Below, one piece after another: positions 8,770 through 16,574 of a DNA stretch of 41,274 nucleotides. Under the pieces are notes generated by a model. The model ran no database searches. It had not been told where the DNA came from and worked only from the letters and a program-made list of their open reading frames with translations. Both the position numbers and the translations under genes were made by a program. Source of the DNA: CAHJXF01 sp038240015 (GTDB taxonomy: Bacteria; Pseudomonadota; Gammaproteobacteria; Burkholderiales; Burkholderiaceae_D); assembly GCA_038240015.1 (NCBI GenBank), contig JBBSEF010000022.1:1-41274 (forward strand), read 5' to 3'. Position 1 is the first letter of the stretch. Each line of letters opens with the position of its first letter.

Positions 8770-9147
8770 TCACCCACGCACGACGATGCGGCCGTTCATC
8801 TCCTCATGTCCGTCGCCGCAGAAGTTGTCGCAAAGAAACGGCAGCACGCCAGGCTTCTCCGGCGTGAAGCGCACGCGCGTGACCTGACCGGGAGGCAGGT
8901 CGAAGCGCAGCTTGAGATCGGGAATGTGAAAGCCGTGAAAGAAGTCGATCGACATGATCTCGAGCACGACCGGTATTCCCGCTTTGACTTCGATGTCGTT
9001 GGGCGTGTACATGAAACGTCGCGCGGTCATTTTGATGACTTGCGATTTTTCTTCTTCTCCCGATAGTGCCGCGATCGCTCGCGGCCCGAGAGCTGCGCCG
9101 GCGATCAATGCAGCAAGCAGATGCAGCCGTTGCCGTTGCGCTCGCAT
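8770..9147 (-). CDS. Exported single-domain CuA cupredoxin (COX2-like)
   Basis: The start is ATG 9147; in-frame codons further upstream lie inside the previous gene. The 125-aa product has an N-terminal signal peptide (RLHLLAALIAGAALGPRAIA) and one cupredoxin domain. It carries a full binuclear CuA ligand set as in cytochrome oxidase subunit II and nitrous oxide reductase: His71 in SIDFFHGFHIPD, then Cys106, Cys110, His114 and Met117 in CDNFCGDGHEEM. Spacing (Cx3Cx3Hx2M) matches COX2. It lacks the two transmembrane helices of real COX2, so it is a soluble periplasmic electron carrier or copper protein. It follows the metallophosphoesterase stop by 2 nt and a cytochrome c gene is upstream, which suggests electron transfer from that cytochrome. 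Confidence 0.92.
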   Translation of the reverse strand: MRAQRQRLHLLAALIAGAALGPRAIAALSGEEEKSQVIKMTARRFMYTPNDIEVKAGIPVVLEIMSIDFFHGFHIPDLKLRFDLPPGQVTRVRFTPEKPGVLPFLCDNFCGDGHEEMNGRIVVRG

Positions 9148-9149
9148 GC

Positions 9150-10028
9150 TCAGCCTTTCGTGACGGGGAGCTCGGTGAGTGCGTAACGAATCGGCGCCGA
9201 CTGCGCGGTGATCTCGCGAAAACCCAAGCCGCGATTGGGCTGGGCCGCATCCCACGGCAACGGCGTGCGCTTCTCCTGCGAGCCGGGCGCGGGCAGCGGA
9301 AAGATCAGAGACTTGGCGGAGTGATGCGAGATGTGTCCGGTCTCATGGTGGTTCTCCTGGTGAATGTGTCCGTAGAACACCGTCACGTTCTTATGCGGGT
9401 CGAGCAGCGCCATCACCTTGTCGCCATCGCGTGTCGCCCAATCCCACGCGGGCATCAGGTCGAACAGCGGACGATGCGTGAGCACGACAATGTTCGCGTC
9501 GGGCTTCTGTTTTGCCAGATCCGCGGAAAGCCACGCCAACTGGGCGTCTCCGACGCGCGCACCGGGGTCGGAGACGTTGTCGAGCGCGATGAAGTGGATG
9601 CCCTTGTGCTCGAACGTGTAGTGCGTCTCGCCGAAGATTTCCTGATAGGCTGCGCCGTTGTCCAGCGACGCGTCGTGCTCGCCGGGCATGAAGCGCACCG
9701 TCTTCACGTTCAAGGCGGACACGATCTCCTTGAACTCTTTCATGCGCCGGCGTCGCTCGACCGGGTCGTCGGTGGTGTGGGTGAGGTCTCCTGTGAAGAC
9801 GATGAAGTCCGGCGCCATCGGCAGGGCATTGACCGAGGCGACGGCTTTCTTCAGGGTATTCGCCGCATCGGGGTTGGCCGGTCCCTGGTAACCCCAATGC
9901 GCATCGGACAATTGCACGAAGAAGAAGTCCGCGTCGGGCGCGGCGAAGGACATGCCCGGAAGTCCGGACGCGAAAACGGCACCGCCTCCGACCGCGGCGA
10001 GTTGTAGAAAGTGGCGACGATCGAGCAT
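9150..10028 (-). CDS. Tat-exported calcineurin-like metallophosphoesterase
   Basis: This 292-aa protein begins with a Tat-type signal (DRRHFLQLAAVGGGAVF, cleavage near residue 30). The metallophosphoesterase motifs follow in order: D42-A-H44 (SDAHW), GD80 (VFTGDLTH), a GNHD-equivalent at 115-118 read as GEHD, H184 (LTHRPL) and the GH220-I-H222 pair. The Asn-to-Glu change in GNHD is seen in part of the family and should still bind metal. The substrate is unknown; phosphodiester or phosphomonoester cleavage in the periplasm is expected. Tat export implies folding with metal before export. The start ATG has GAGGG about 7 nt upstream. It lies between the cytochrome c and CuA genes, which is an odd partner for a redox pair. 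Confidence 0.94.
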   Translation of the reverse strand: MLDRRHFLQLAAVGGGAVFASGLPGMSFAAPDADFFFVQLSDAHWGYQGPANPDAANTLKKAVASVNALPMAPDFIVFTGDLTHTTDDPVERRRRMKEFKEIVSALNVKTVRFMPGEHDASLDNGAAYQEIFGETHYTFEHKGIHFIALDNVSDPGARVGDAQLAWLSADLAKQKPDANIVVLTHRPLFDLMPAWDWATRDGDKVMALLDPHKNVTVFYGHIHQENHHETGHISHHSAKSLIFPLPAPGSQEKRTPLPWDAAQPNRGLGFREITAQSAPIRYALTELPVTKG

Positions 10029-10116
10029 GGAGAACCCTCTCAGGTGAATGGATCAGCGCGGTCCGCGTTTTTGATTTTGCGAGACCACCCTGCATGACTG
10101 TTCGCGGGCCTTATAC

Positions 10117-10141
10117 ATTCCCCTGCGCAAAGCAAGGGAAT
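10117..10141. other. Imperfect hairpin between cytochrome c and metallophosphoesterase genes
   Basis: Arms ATTCCCCTGC (10117-10126) and GCAAGGGAAT (10132-10141) pair over ten positions with one mismatch and a 5-nt loop. It is not followed by a T run on either strand, so it is a poor intrinsic terminator. The arms carry GGGAAT outward on each strand, which resembles a -35 element of ECF sigma promoters. It may be a processing or partial termination site or a regulator site; undecided. Confidence 0.45.
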
Positions 10142-10167
10142 AAAACGCCGCGCTTTTGCGTCGATGC

Positions 10168-10560
10168 TTATCGTGCGGACAAGGGCTTGACCGATAACGA
10201 TTTCAAATATGCGATCACGTCCGCGCGATCTTTCGCGCTCGCGACCGCGATCCCCATCTTCTGGCCAGGCACCATCGCTTCGGGTTGCGTCAGCCAGCGA
10301 TCCAGGTTCTTCTCGTTCCAGGTCACGCCGGACGCCGCGAGCGCCGGGGAGTACGCGTAGTTGGTTTGCGTGCCGGCTCGCGCTCCGAACACATTCTTGT
10401 GCGCTGGCCCGACGCCGTTGTAATCGATCGAGTGACATACGGCGCACACTTGTTGGTACACCGTCTTGCCGCGGGTCACATCGCCGGCGTCGTCAGTCGG
10501 CGCCGCCTGCGCGGTTGTTGCAAATAGAATCATGCAGGTGACGGCGAGAATTTTTTTCAC
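10168..10560 (-). CDS. Periplasmic class I cytochrome c
   Basis: The start is a GTG at 10560 giving a 130-aa protein with a Sec signal peptide (MKKILAVTCMILFATTAQAA). The single haem site is CAVCH at residues 39-43 and the sixth haem ligand is probably Met102 in VPGQKMGIAV. The GVGPAHKNVFGARAG and WNEKNLDRWLTQP stretches are typical of the cytochrome c2/c550-like group. It carries electrons in the periplasm. It is the first gene of a minus-strand set with the metallophosphoesterase (140 nt downstream) and the CuA protein, and it is divergent from the ECF sigma gene 148 nt away, so the sigma factor may control it. Confidence 0.94.
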   Translation of the reverse strand: MKKILAVTCMILFATTAQAAPTDDAGDVTRGKTVYQQVCAVCHSIDYNGVGPAHKNVFGARAGTQTNYAYSPALAASGVTWNEKNLDRWLTQPEAMVPGQKMGIAVASAKDRADVIAYLKSLSVKPLSAR

Positions 10561-10708
10561 GGATGATTTCGGATGGGATGACCAGTGGACGTGCCGCTGT
10601 CAAGTTGGCGAGAGCGGAGTAAAGAACGACCGAACAATTCGCTGCGCGATATGCACGATCGATCGGCGCATCGAAATATTCCCGCGCATGCCGTGAAGGA
10701 AGAGTCTG

Positions 10709-11275
10709 TTGACTGATCGAAGGTCTGAATTCGAAGCAGCCGCGTTGCCGCACTTGCCCGCGGCATACAACCTGGCCCGATGGATGCTGCGCGACGACGC
10801 GAGCGCCGAAGACGTTGTGCAGGAGGCCTATCTGCGTGCGTTCCGGTTCTTCAACGACCTGCGCGGAACCAGCGCGCGGCCGTGGCTGCTCGGGATCGTG
10901 CGCAACGCCTGCTACGACTGGATGCGTCAGCATCGGCATGTCGACGATCAATTCGAATTCGACGAGATGCGCGACAGCGAAGAGATCGCGGCCCCGCAGT
11001 TGTCGACCCACGCCGATCCGGCGTCGATCTTCGAGCGACGCGCGCAGGGTGCGCGAGTCAACGCGGCCATCGACGCGCTCGCTCCCGTGTTTCGGGAAGT
11101 GATCGTGCTGCGTGAAATCGAAGAGATGACTTACGAAGACATTGCACGCGTTGCGGGAATACCGGTCGGCACGGTGATGTCTCGCCTGTCACGCGCACGC
11201 GCATCGCTGCGCCAGATGCTGGCCGACGAAGTCGTGCCCGCAAACGATTCAAGGAGACGTGATGCGAACGGTTGA
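10709..11275 (+). CDS. ECF-type RNA polymerase sigma factor
   Basis: The best start is TTG 10709, 8 nt after AAGGA (10696-10700); no ATG lies near. The 188-aa product has sigma region 2 (about residues 10-75: LARWMLRDDASAEDVVQEAYLRAF, then WLLGIVRNACYDWMRQ) and region 4 (about 120-170: VFREVIVLREIEEMTYEDIARVAGIPVGTV, SRLSRARASLRQML), with no region 3, as in ECF factors. It directs transcription of a small regulon, often in response to envelope or oxidative stress. Its stop lies 14 nt inside the next gene, a probable anti-sigma factor. It is divergent from the cytochrome c/metallophosphoesterase/CuA genes, which are its likely targets. Confidence 0.95.
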   Translation: MTDRRSEFEAAALPHLPAAYNLARWMLRDDASAEDVVQEAYLRAFRFFNDLRGTSARPWLLGIVRNACYDWMRQHRHVDDQFEFDEMRDSEEIAAPQLSTHADPASIFERRAQGARVNAAIDALAPVFREVIVLREIEEMTYEDIARVAGIPVGTVMSRLSRARASLRQMLADEVVPANDSRRRDANG

Positions 11276-11954
11276 AGATCCGCATGAAGACCCGGCGCTC
11301 GCTGCGCTCATCAAAAGCCATGCGACTCGCCATGCAGTTCCGCCCGATCTAATCGATCGCGTGAGACGCGGTATCGCCACGGCGTCGACGACTTCGTCGT
11401 CGCTTCGAGATGCCGCCGCGCCGGCGTCTCGCTTGCGCCGATGGATGCAGGCGGTGGCGCTGTTCGGCGCCGGCGCCGCGACCGCCGCGATCGTTTCGAT
11501 CGGCGTGTTGGTCGGTCCCGGGCACGACACGATCGTGGACGAACTGACCGCGAGTCATGTGCGCTCGTTGATGGCGTCGCACCTCGATGACGTGGCTTCG
11601 AGCGATCATCACACGGTCAAACCCTGGTTCGCAGGCAAGCTCGATTTCTCTCCGCCGGTTCCCGATCTCTCCGCCGAGGGCTTTCCCCTGTCGGGCGGCC
11701 GACTCGACTACGTGGACGGCCGTCGCGTCGCAGCGCTGGTGTACAAGTCGGGAGCGCACGTGATCAACCTGTTCGTCTGCCCCTCTCGCGACGGCAAGTC
11801 GGTCGACAACCCTGCGGTGTTCGAGCGGCAGGGCTATAGCTTGGTGCACTGGACCCAAGCCGGAATGCAGGCATGGGCCGTGTCGGACATGAATCCGACC
11901 GAATTGAAAGGCTTCGCCAATCTCGCCCGTGAACGCATGGACGCGCCGTCGTGA
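11262..11954 (+). CDS. Putative transmembrane anti-sigma factor
   Basis: The start is ATG 11262, 5 nt after AAGGAG (11251-11256); GTG 11259 is an alternative. The 230-aa product has a cytoplasmic N-terminus (about 1-60), one transmembrane helix (about 63-85, AVALFGAGAATAAIVSIGVLV) and a periplasmic C-terminal domain. The N-terminus lacks the HxxxCxxC zinc motif of ZAS anti-sigma factors, so binding to the sigma must use another version of the fold. The periplasmic part (RRVAALVYKSGAHVINLFVCP and LVHWTQAGMQAWAVSDM) is typical of anti-sigma proteins beside ECF genes in proteobacteria. The gene overlaps the sigma gene by 14 nt. Identification rests on position and topology as much as on sequence. 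Confidence 0.87.
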   Translation: MRTVEDPHEDPALAALIKSHATRHAVPPDLIDRVRRGIATASTTSSSLRDAAAPASRLRRWMQAVALFGAGAATAAIVSIGVLVGPGHDTIVDELTASHVRSLMASHLDDVASSDHHTVKPWFAGKLDFSPPVPDLSAEGFPLSGGRLDYVDGRRVAALVYKSGAHVINLFVCPSRDGKSVDNPAVFERQGYSLVHWTQAGMQAWAVSDMNPTELKGFANLARERMDAPS

Positions 11955-12317
11955 TGAGACCCGTCGTTGCCCGGTCTTGAACGAGCCCTTCAATAACGCA
12001 CGTTGAACTGCATGCGAAACGGGACGGCTATCTTGCAAGGCTGTCCCGAACATGCGGCTGGCTTGTATTATTCCAGCATGAGGACTGCTGTATCGGCGTC
12101 AGCTCGCGATGCGCCTTGTCCGATGGCGGCTTGAGATCAGATTCGTTCGACAGCCGACCAGAGGCGCGGCGTCAACGCGGCCTCGATCAACGCGCCTCGT
12201 TCGATGCTTCCGCAACAACCCATCGGCGTTCACATCTCGTTCAGGGGTATTGTGGACGGTGCCTGCGGCCGCGACCGACACTTGCTCCTGGTCGCGCGCG
12301 AAATCGGAGACACAGAA
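11955..12317. other. Intergenic region between anti-sigma and acyl-CoA synthetase genes
   Basis: This 363-nt stretch holds one clear hairpin (12020-12048, listed separately) and an AT-rich patch GTATTATT at 12065-12072. An in-frame extension of the next gene reaches 12204 but has no coding character I can support. No small gene, tRNA or repeat was recognised. The promoter of the acyl-CoA synthetase gene must lie here, but I cannot place it with confidence. Confidence 0.5.
12020..12048 (+). terminator. Possible terminator hairpin after the sigma/anti-sigma operon
   Basis: CGGGACGGC (12020-12028) pairs with GCTGTCCCG (12040-12048), a 9-bp stem with one G-T wobble and an 11-nt loop. It lies 65 nt after the anti-sigma stop. 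No T run follows, so it would be a weak intrinsic terminator or an mRNA-end stabiliser. Confidence 0.45.
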
Positions 12318-13967
12318 ATGGCCAACATCTACGACACGCAACTCGACAAGAACCCCGCCAACTTCGTGGCGCTTTCACCGGTCAGCTTCGTCGAGCGCAG
12401 CGCCGAAGTGTTCGGCGATCTCGCGGCGGTGATCCACGGGCAGCGTCGCTATACGTGGGCCGAGACGCGTGAACGCGCTGCGCGTCTGGCTGCCGCTCTG
12501 CGCGCGTTCGGGGTCGTGCGCGGCAGCACCGTCAGCGTGATGCTGCCCAACACGCCCGAGATGGTCGAGGCGCACTACGCGGTGCCTGCCTTGAACGCGG
12601 TGCTCAATACGCTCAACACGCGGCTCGATGCGCCGCTGCTGGCGTGGCAGATGAAGCATTGCGAGAGCGCCGTGGTCATCACCGATCGCGAGTACGCACC
12701 GATCATGGAGCCCGCGCTGCGCATGCTGCGCGAAGAACATGGCCGCGAACCTGTCGTCATCGACGTCTGCGACAGCGAATACACGGGTCCCGGCGATGGT
12801 TGCGGCGAGTACGAATACGAAGCCCTGCTCGCTGCCCATCAACCGTTGGCACGCCTCGACGGGCCAGAAGACGAATGGGATGCCATCGCGGTCTCGTACA
12901 CCTCGGGCACCACCGGCGATCCCAAGGGCGTCGTGACCCATCATCGAGGCGCGTATCTGAATGCCGTATGCAATGCCGCCACGTGGACCATGCCGCACTT
13001 CCCGATCTATTTGTGGACGCTGCCGATGTTCCATTGCAACGGCTGGTGCTTCCCATGGACCGTGGCGATGCTGGGCGGCACGCACGTCTGCCTGCGGCGC
13101 GTCGAGCCCAAGGCGATCTTCGACGCGATGCGTGAACACAAGGCGGATCACTACAGCGCGGCGCCGATCGTGCACAACCTGCTGATCGCAGCGCCCGTGG
13201 AATGGCGCGCGGGCATCGATCATCCGGTGCGCGGCATGGTGGCCGGGGCCGCGCCTCCGGCTTCGATGATCGAAGGCATGGCGAAGCTGGGCTTCGACAT
13301 CACGCATGTGTACGGTCTCACCGAGGTTTACGGACCGGCTTCGGTTGCGGTCAAACGCGCGAGCTGGACCACCCAGCCGCTGTCCGAGCAGGCGCGCCTG
13401 AACGGGCGTCAGGGCGTGCGTTATGTATTGCAGGAAGGCATGACGGTGATGGATCCGCTCACCATGTCCGAGGTCCCGGCCGATGGACAGACCATGGGCG
13501 AGATCATGTTTCGCGGCAACATCGCGATGAAGGGCTATCTGAAGAATCCCGACGCCAGCAGCGCGGCGTTCGCGGGCGGCTGGTTCCACACCGGCGACCT
13601 CGCGGTGATGGAGAGCGATCGCTACGTGAAGATCAAGGACCGCAGCAAGGACATCATCATCTCCGGCGGCGAGAACATCAGCTCGCTCGAAGTCGAAGAC
13701 GCGTTGTATCGCCATGCCGCGGTGGTGGCCTGCGCAGTGGTCGCCAAGGCCGATCCGAAGTGGGGCGAGACGCCGGTTGCATTCGTCGAGTTGAAGCCGG
13801 ACTCGAACACCACGGCCGAAGAATTGATCGCGCATTGCCGCGGCCTCCTGGCCGGCTACAAGGTTCCGCGCGAGATACGCTTCGACGCCATTCCCAAGAC
13901 CTCGACCGGCAAGATTCAGAAGTTCATGCTGCGCGAGCAGGCCAAGGCCGCAGCCGCTATCGAATGA
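12318..13967 (+). CDS. AMP-forming acyl-CoA synthetase (acyl-activating enzyme)
   Basis: The start is ATG 12318 with GGAG 8 nt upstream; the 549-aa length fits the family. It activates a carboxylic acid to its CoA thioester through an acyl-adenylate. The ATP-binding P-loop YTSGTTGDPKG starts at residue 194; the VYGLTEVYGP motif, GWFHTGDLAVM, the hinge KDRSKDIIISGGENIS and the catalytic C-terminal Lys in KTSTGKIQK are all present. It resembles the medium/short-chain group that includes methylmercaptopropionate-CoA ligase (DmdB) and plant AAE enzymes; the exact acid cannot be read from sequence. A gene for an enoyl-CoA hydratase relative follows after 11 nt in the same operon. Confidence 0.95.
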   Translation: MANIYDTQLDKNPANFVALSPVSFVERSAEVFGDLAAVIHGQRRYTWAETRERAARLAAALRAFGVVRGSTVSVMLPNTPEMVEAHYAVPALNAVLNTLNTRLDAPLLAWQMKHCESAVVITDREYAPIMEPALRMLREEHGREPVVIDVCDSEYTGPGDGCGEYEYEALLAAHQPLARLDGPEDEWDAIAVSYTSGTTGDPKGVVTHHRGAYLNAVCNAATWTMPHFPIYLWTLPMFHCNGWCFPWTVAMLGGTHVCLRRVEPKAIFDAMREHKADHYSAAPIVHNLLIAAPVEWRAGIDHPVRGMVAGAAPPASMIEGMAKLGFDITHVYGLTEVYGPASVAVKRASWTTQPLSEQARLNGRQGVRYVLQEGMTVMDPLTMSEVPADGQTMGEIMFRGNIAMKGYLKNPDASSAAFAGGWFHTGDLAVMESDRYVKIKDRSKDIIISGGENISSLEVEDALYRHAAVVACAVVAKADPKWGETPVAFVELKPDSNTTAEELIAHCRGLLAGYKVPREIRFDAIPKTSTGKIQKFMLREQAKAAAAIE

Positions 13968-13978
13968 GAGGAAGCGCC

Positions 13979-14782
13979 ATGCCAAAAGATTCGCCGAATG
14001 ATTCCGCAGCGTTGGTGGTGAGTACGCGCGACGCGCGCGGCGTTCACACGCTCACGCTCAATCGGCCGCTCGCATTCAACGCGTTGTCCGAAGCGATGCT
14101 CGAAGCGCTACAGGCCGCGCTCGATGCGGTCGAACTCGATGACGATGCGCGCGCCGTCGTGCTCGCAGCGGCCGGCAAAGCCTTTTGCGCCGGACACGAT
14201 TTGAAGGAGATGCGCAGCGATCCGTCGCTCGATTACTACCAAACCTTGTTCGCGCAATGCACGCGCATGATGCTCAGCGTGCAACGCGTGCCGGTACCGG
14301 TGATCGCGCGCGTGCAAGGCATTGCGACCGCAGCCGGATGTCAGCTCGTCGCGATGTGCGACCTCGCGGTCGCATCGACCGACGCGCGCTTCGCGGTCAG
14401 CGGGGTGAACCTCGGTTTGTTCTGTTCAACACCCAGCGTTGCGCTGTCACGCAACGTGCCGCGCAAGGCTGCCTTCGAAATGCTCATGACGGGTGACTTC
14501 ATCAGTGCCGAAGAAGCGCTGGACAAAGGCCTCGTCAATCGCGTTGCCGCGCCCGATCGACTCGATGCCGAAGTCGAGCGCCTCATCGCCAGCATCGTCA
14601 CCAAGCCACGCGTCGCAGTCGCGATGGGCAAGCAATTGTTCTATCGCCAACTCGAGAAAGGCATCGCGGCTTCGTACGAAGACGCGGGAACGACGATGGC
14701 GTGCAACATGATGGACGATGCTGCGCTCGAAGGCGTGCAGGCATTCATCGAGAAGCGGCCTGCACGTTGGACTGCGAGTTGA
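13979..14782 (+). CDS. ECHDC3-like enoyl-CoA hydratase family protein
   Basis: The start is ATG 13979 with GAGAGGA just upstream; the product has 267 aa, normal for a crotonase. The oxyanion-hole segments are clear (GKAFCAGHDLKEM and GIATAAGCQLVAMCDLA), so it should bind an acyl-CoA. The two catalytic glutamates of classical hydratase are not there: Q122 replaces the first (GCQLV) and G142 the second (VSGVNLGLFCSTP). The GVNLGLFCSTPSVAL stretch matches the ECHDC3 subfamily, whose reaction is unclear. It shares an operon with the acyl-CoA synthetase and ends 34 nt from the convergent peroxidase gene. Hydration is therefore doubtful; another CoA-ester reaction is possible. Confidence 0.93.
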   Translation: MPKDSPNDSAALVVSTRDARGVHTLTLNRPLAFNALSEAMLEALQAALDAVELDDDARAVVLAAAGKAFCAGHDLKEMRSDPSLDYYQTLFAQCTRMMLSVQRVPVPVIARVQGIATAAGCQLVAMCDLAVASTDARFAVSGVNLGLFCSTPSVALSRNVPRKAAFEMLMTGDFISAEEALDKGLVNRVAAPDRLDAEVERLIASIVTKPRVAVAMGKQLFYRQLEKGIAASYEDAGTTMACNMMDDAALEGVQAFIEKRPARWTAS

Positions 14783-14816
14783 GCTCGTTGCGCCACTGGC
14801 TTCGTTGAGCTCCGCC

Positions 14817-16357
14817 CTACTGCCCCCGATTTGCGGGGCTCACGCCTGCGAACGAGAGAAAGTCCACCATCTTGAATTGCGCCACACCGGGCGCCAGCGT
14901 CGGCACCCAATTCGGCGACTGCGCAAGATACGAGTCGCGATCGGCTTGCAGCAAACCGATGATGACTTCGCCAACGATGCGACCGCCCACCGGCCCGAGC
15001 GTCTGCCCTCCGCCCAACAGCAACGCTTCTCGCAGCACGTAGTACCAGAGCGGTGTGTTGCGGTCGAGACCGAGGCCGTAGCGCGACAACTCGCTGAAAT
15101 CTCCCGGCGATAGAACCGGTACGCGCATGAAGTCGGCCACGCGTTGACCCGAAGGCAACGACCAGGTGATGTGCCGCAGCAGATTGCGCTGCGGCAGTGC
15201 CGTCGGCCGTGTGCCGTCCGCGATTGCTCCGAGCGGAAGATTGAAGAGCGGCGTCGAGATGGTCGTGTCGATACGCTTTCTCGGTTTGACCTCGCCATCG
15301 CGAAAATCGAAGAAGGTCTGCCAGCCGATGAAGCGTCGCGGCGCGCGCGCACCGCCGCGCAGATCGATCGGGTCGGGCTGCCCTTCACCGGCCGGATCGA
15401 ACACCAATCCGAAGAACGGTGCGCCGCGATCGCCATGCAGATTGGCGCGATACGAAGGCCGCACCATCGAATGACCGAATCGATACGCCGCGCCCTGGAA
15501 CTCTACCGGAATCGCCACGTCATCTTCATCGCGCCGGAAGATGCGTCCGCGTCTCAAGATGTCATCGACCATCGCTTGCCCGATGAACGAAGGCAGCACT
15601 TCGTGAAGCACGATCCACTGGTAGTGCCAGGTCGTGAGCTTGCGCGCCTCGGCGAAGACGCGATCGGGAGCAGTGCCGTTCGCGCGCATGCGATCGACTG
15701 CGCGATTGTGAAACAGCATGAACGCCGCGTGCAGCCCGGCGATGATCATGTTCTCGTCGTTGCGTGGGTCGGCGATGATCGCCTTGCCGGTCACGGTGCG
15801 CGGCAGATCCTCGAACTGACCGCCGCTTTCGAGGCGGAATTTCGCTCGATCGCGCGGGTCGTAGAAAAGTTGATCGGCGACCGGGCCGTCCCCATAGACA
15901 GAGTCGAGATCGAGCGCAGGCGCGCGGCCGTTGGGCGCCTCGCGCGGTTGCGTCGCCACACCCAGAGGCGACGTGAAATCGAACGTCATGTCGTGGTCGA
16001 TGAATTGCCCCAGGAAGGTCGTGCCGGCCGTGCCATTGGGCAGCAAGGCGTTGGGTTGTTGAGGCTCAATGACGGATCGGTAATCAACGCGATCGGTCCG
16101 GCCGCGAGATTGTCGTTCGCATCCATGATGCCGCCCGGCTTGCCGATGTCGAGGAGCGCTGCGATCAGCGCGGGACTCGATTCGGCGAACGGCGGCAGAT
16201 GCGGGAAGAGCCTCGTGAAGTGAGACGATGACGCTGCGCGCGCGAGCCGCGGAGCCAGTCCGCTGGCGCCCGCGACCACTGCGCCCGCGCCGAGACCACA
16301 TAGAAAATCGCGTCGCGTCGGACGATAAGCCTTGAGCGCATTGCAATTCGCATTCAT
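14817..16357 (-). pseudogene. Tat-exported animal-type haem peroxidase, interrupted by a -1 frameshift
   Basis: The start is ATG 16357 with AGGGAG 6 nt upstream. A Tat signal (RRDFLCGLGAGAVVAGA, cleaved near residue 45) leads into an N-terminal part that reads in one frame to ...DPSLSLNNP. The rest, from NALLPNGTAGTTFLGQFIDHDM onwards to the stop at 14817, is in another frame. One missing C in the CCC run at 16053-16055 explains this fully. The main part has the marks of the animal/cyclooxygenase-like peroxidase family: the distal His in FIDHDMTF, HNRAVDRM, WHYQWIVLHEVLP and the probable proximal His in RFGHSMVRPSY. The restored protein would have about 513 aa. Either the gene is broken or a homopolymer read error occurred. 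It would oxidise substrates in the periplasm with peroxide. Confidence 0.88.
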
Positions 16358-16500
16358 GTTTTCTCCCTGTTGATATCGACCGGTGCACGGCGCACTCGTC
16401 AACACGACGGGACGGGACTCGATCGGGTGGCGGGCTTTCGCCAACTAGCCACCTGTCCAGCGTAGGCTGACCTGCCCCACCGATCACCCACGGATGGTGG

Positions 16501-16518
16501 TGTAAAGCACGCTTGACA
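16501..16518. promoter_or_regulatory. Operator site 1 (near-palindrome)
   Basis: TGTAAAGCACGCTTGACA is a near-palindrome; its last six bases are the -35 element of the promoter for the downstream pair. It matches the reverse complement of site 2 (16541-16558) at 17 of 18 positions. The two sites are 40 bp apart centre to centre, close to four helical turns, so dimers would bind the same DNA face. The small HTH protein encoded downstream is the probable ligand. Confidence 0.75.
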
Positions 16519-16541
16519 ACTGATATCGGCCCGATTACGAT
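16513..16541 (+). promoter_or_regulatory. Sigma-70 type promoter for the membrane protein/HTH pair
   Basis: The -35 element TTGACA (16513-16518) is perfect, the spacer is exactly 17 nt, and the -10 element is TACGAT (16536-16541). Transcription would start near 16548, about 27 nt before the first ATG. Operator 1 covers the -35 and operator 2 covers the -10 edge and start point, a layout expected for repression. Confidence 0.8.
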
Positions 16542-16558
16542 GTCAAGCATGCTTTACA
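16541..16558. promoter_or_regulatory. Operator site 2 (near-palindrome)
   Basis: TGTCAAGCATGCTTTACA is the inverted copy of site 1 with one difference. Its inner core AAGCATGCTT is a perfect palindrome. It begins at the last base of the -10 element and would block RNA polymerase when bound. Confidence 0.75.
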
Positions 16559-16574
16559 CATTCAGGAGATCACG

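Noticed and set aside
10561..10708. Specific ECF promoters between the cytochrome c and sigma genes
   Set aside because: GGAA-like elements exist, but no pair with a convincing -10 at 16-17 nt was found, so no promoter is listed.
12375..13985. 536-aa antisense frame over the acyl-CoA synthetase gene
   Set aside because: The plus-strand gene has complete catalytic motifs; the antisense frame has none.
16040..16075. Programmed frameshifting in the haem peroxidase gene
   Set aside because: There is no slippery heptamer or following structure that I can see; a lost base in a C run is simpler.
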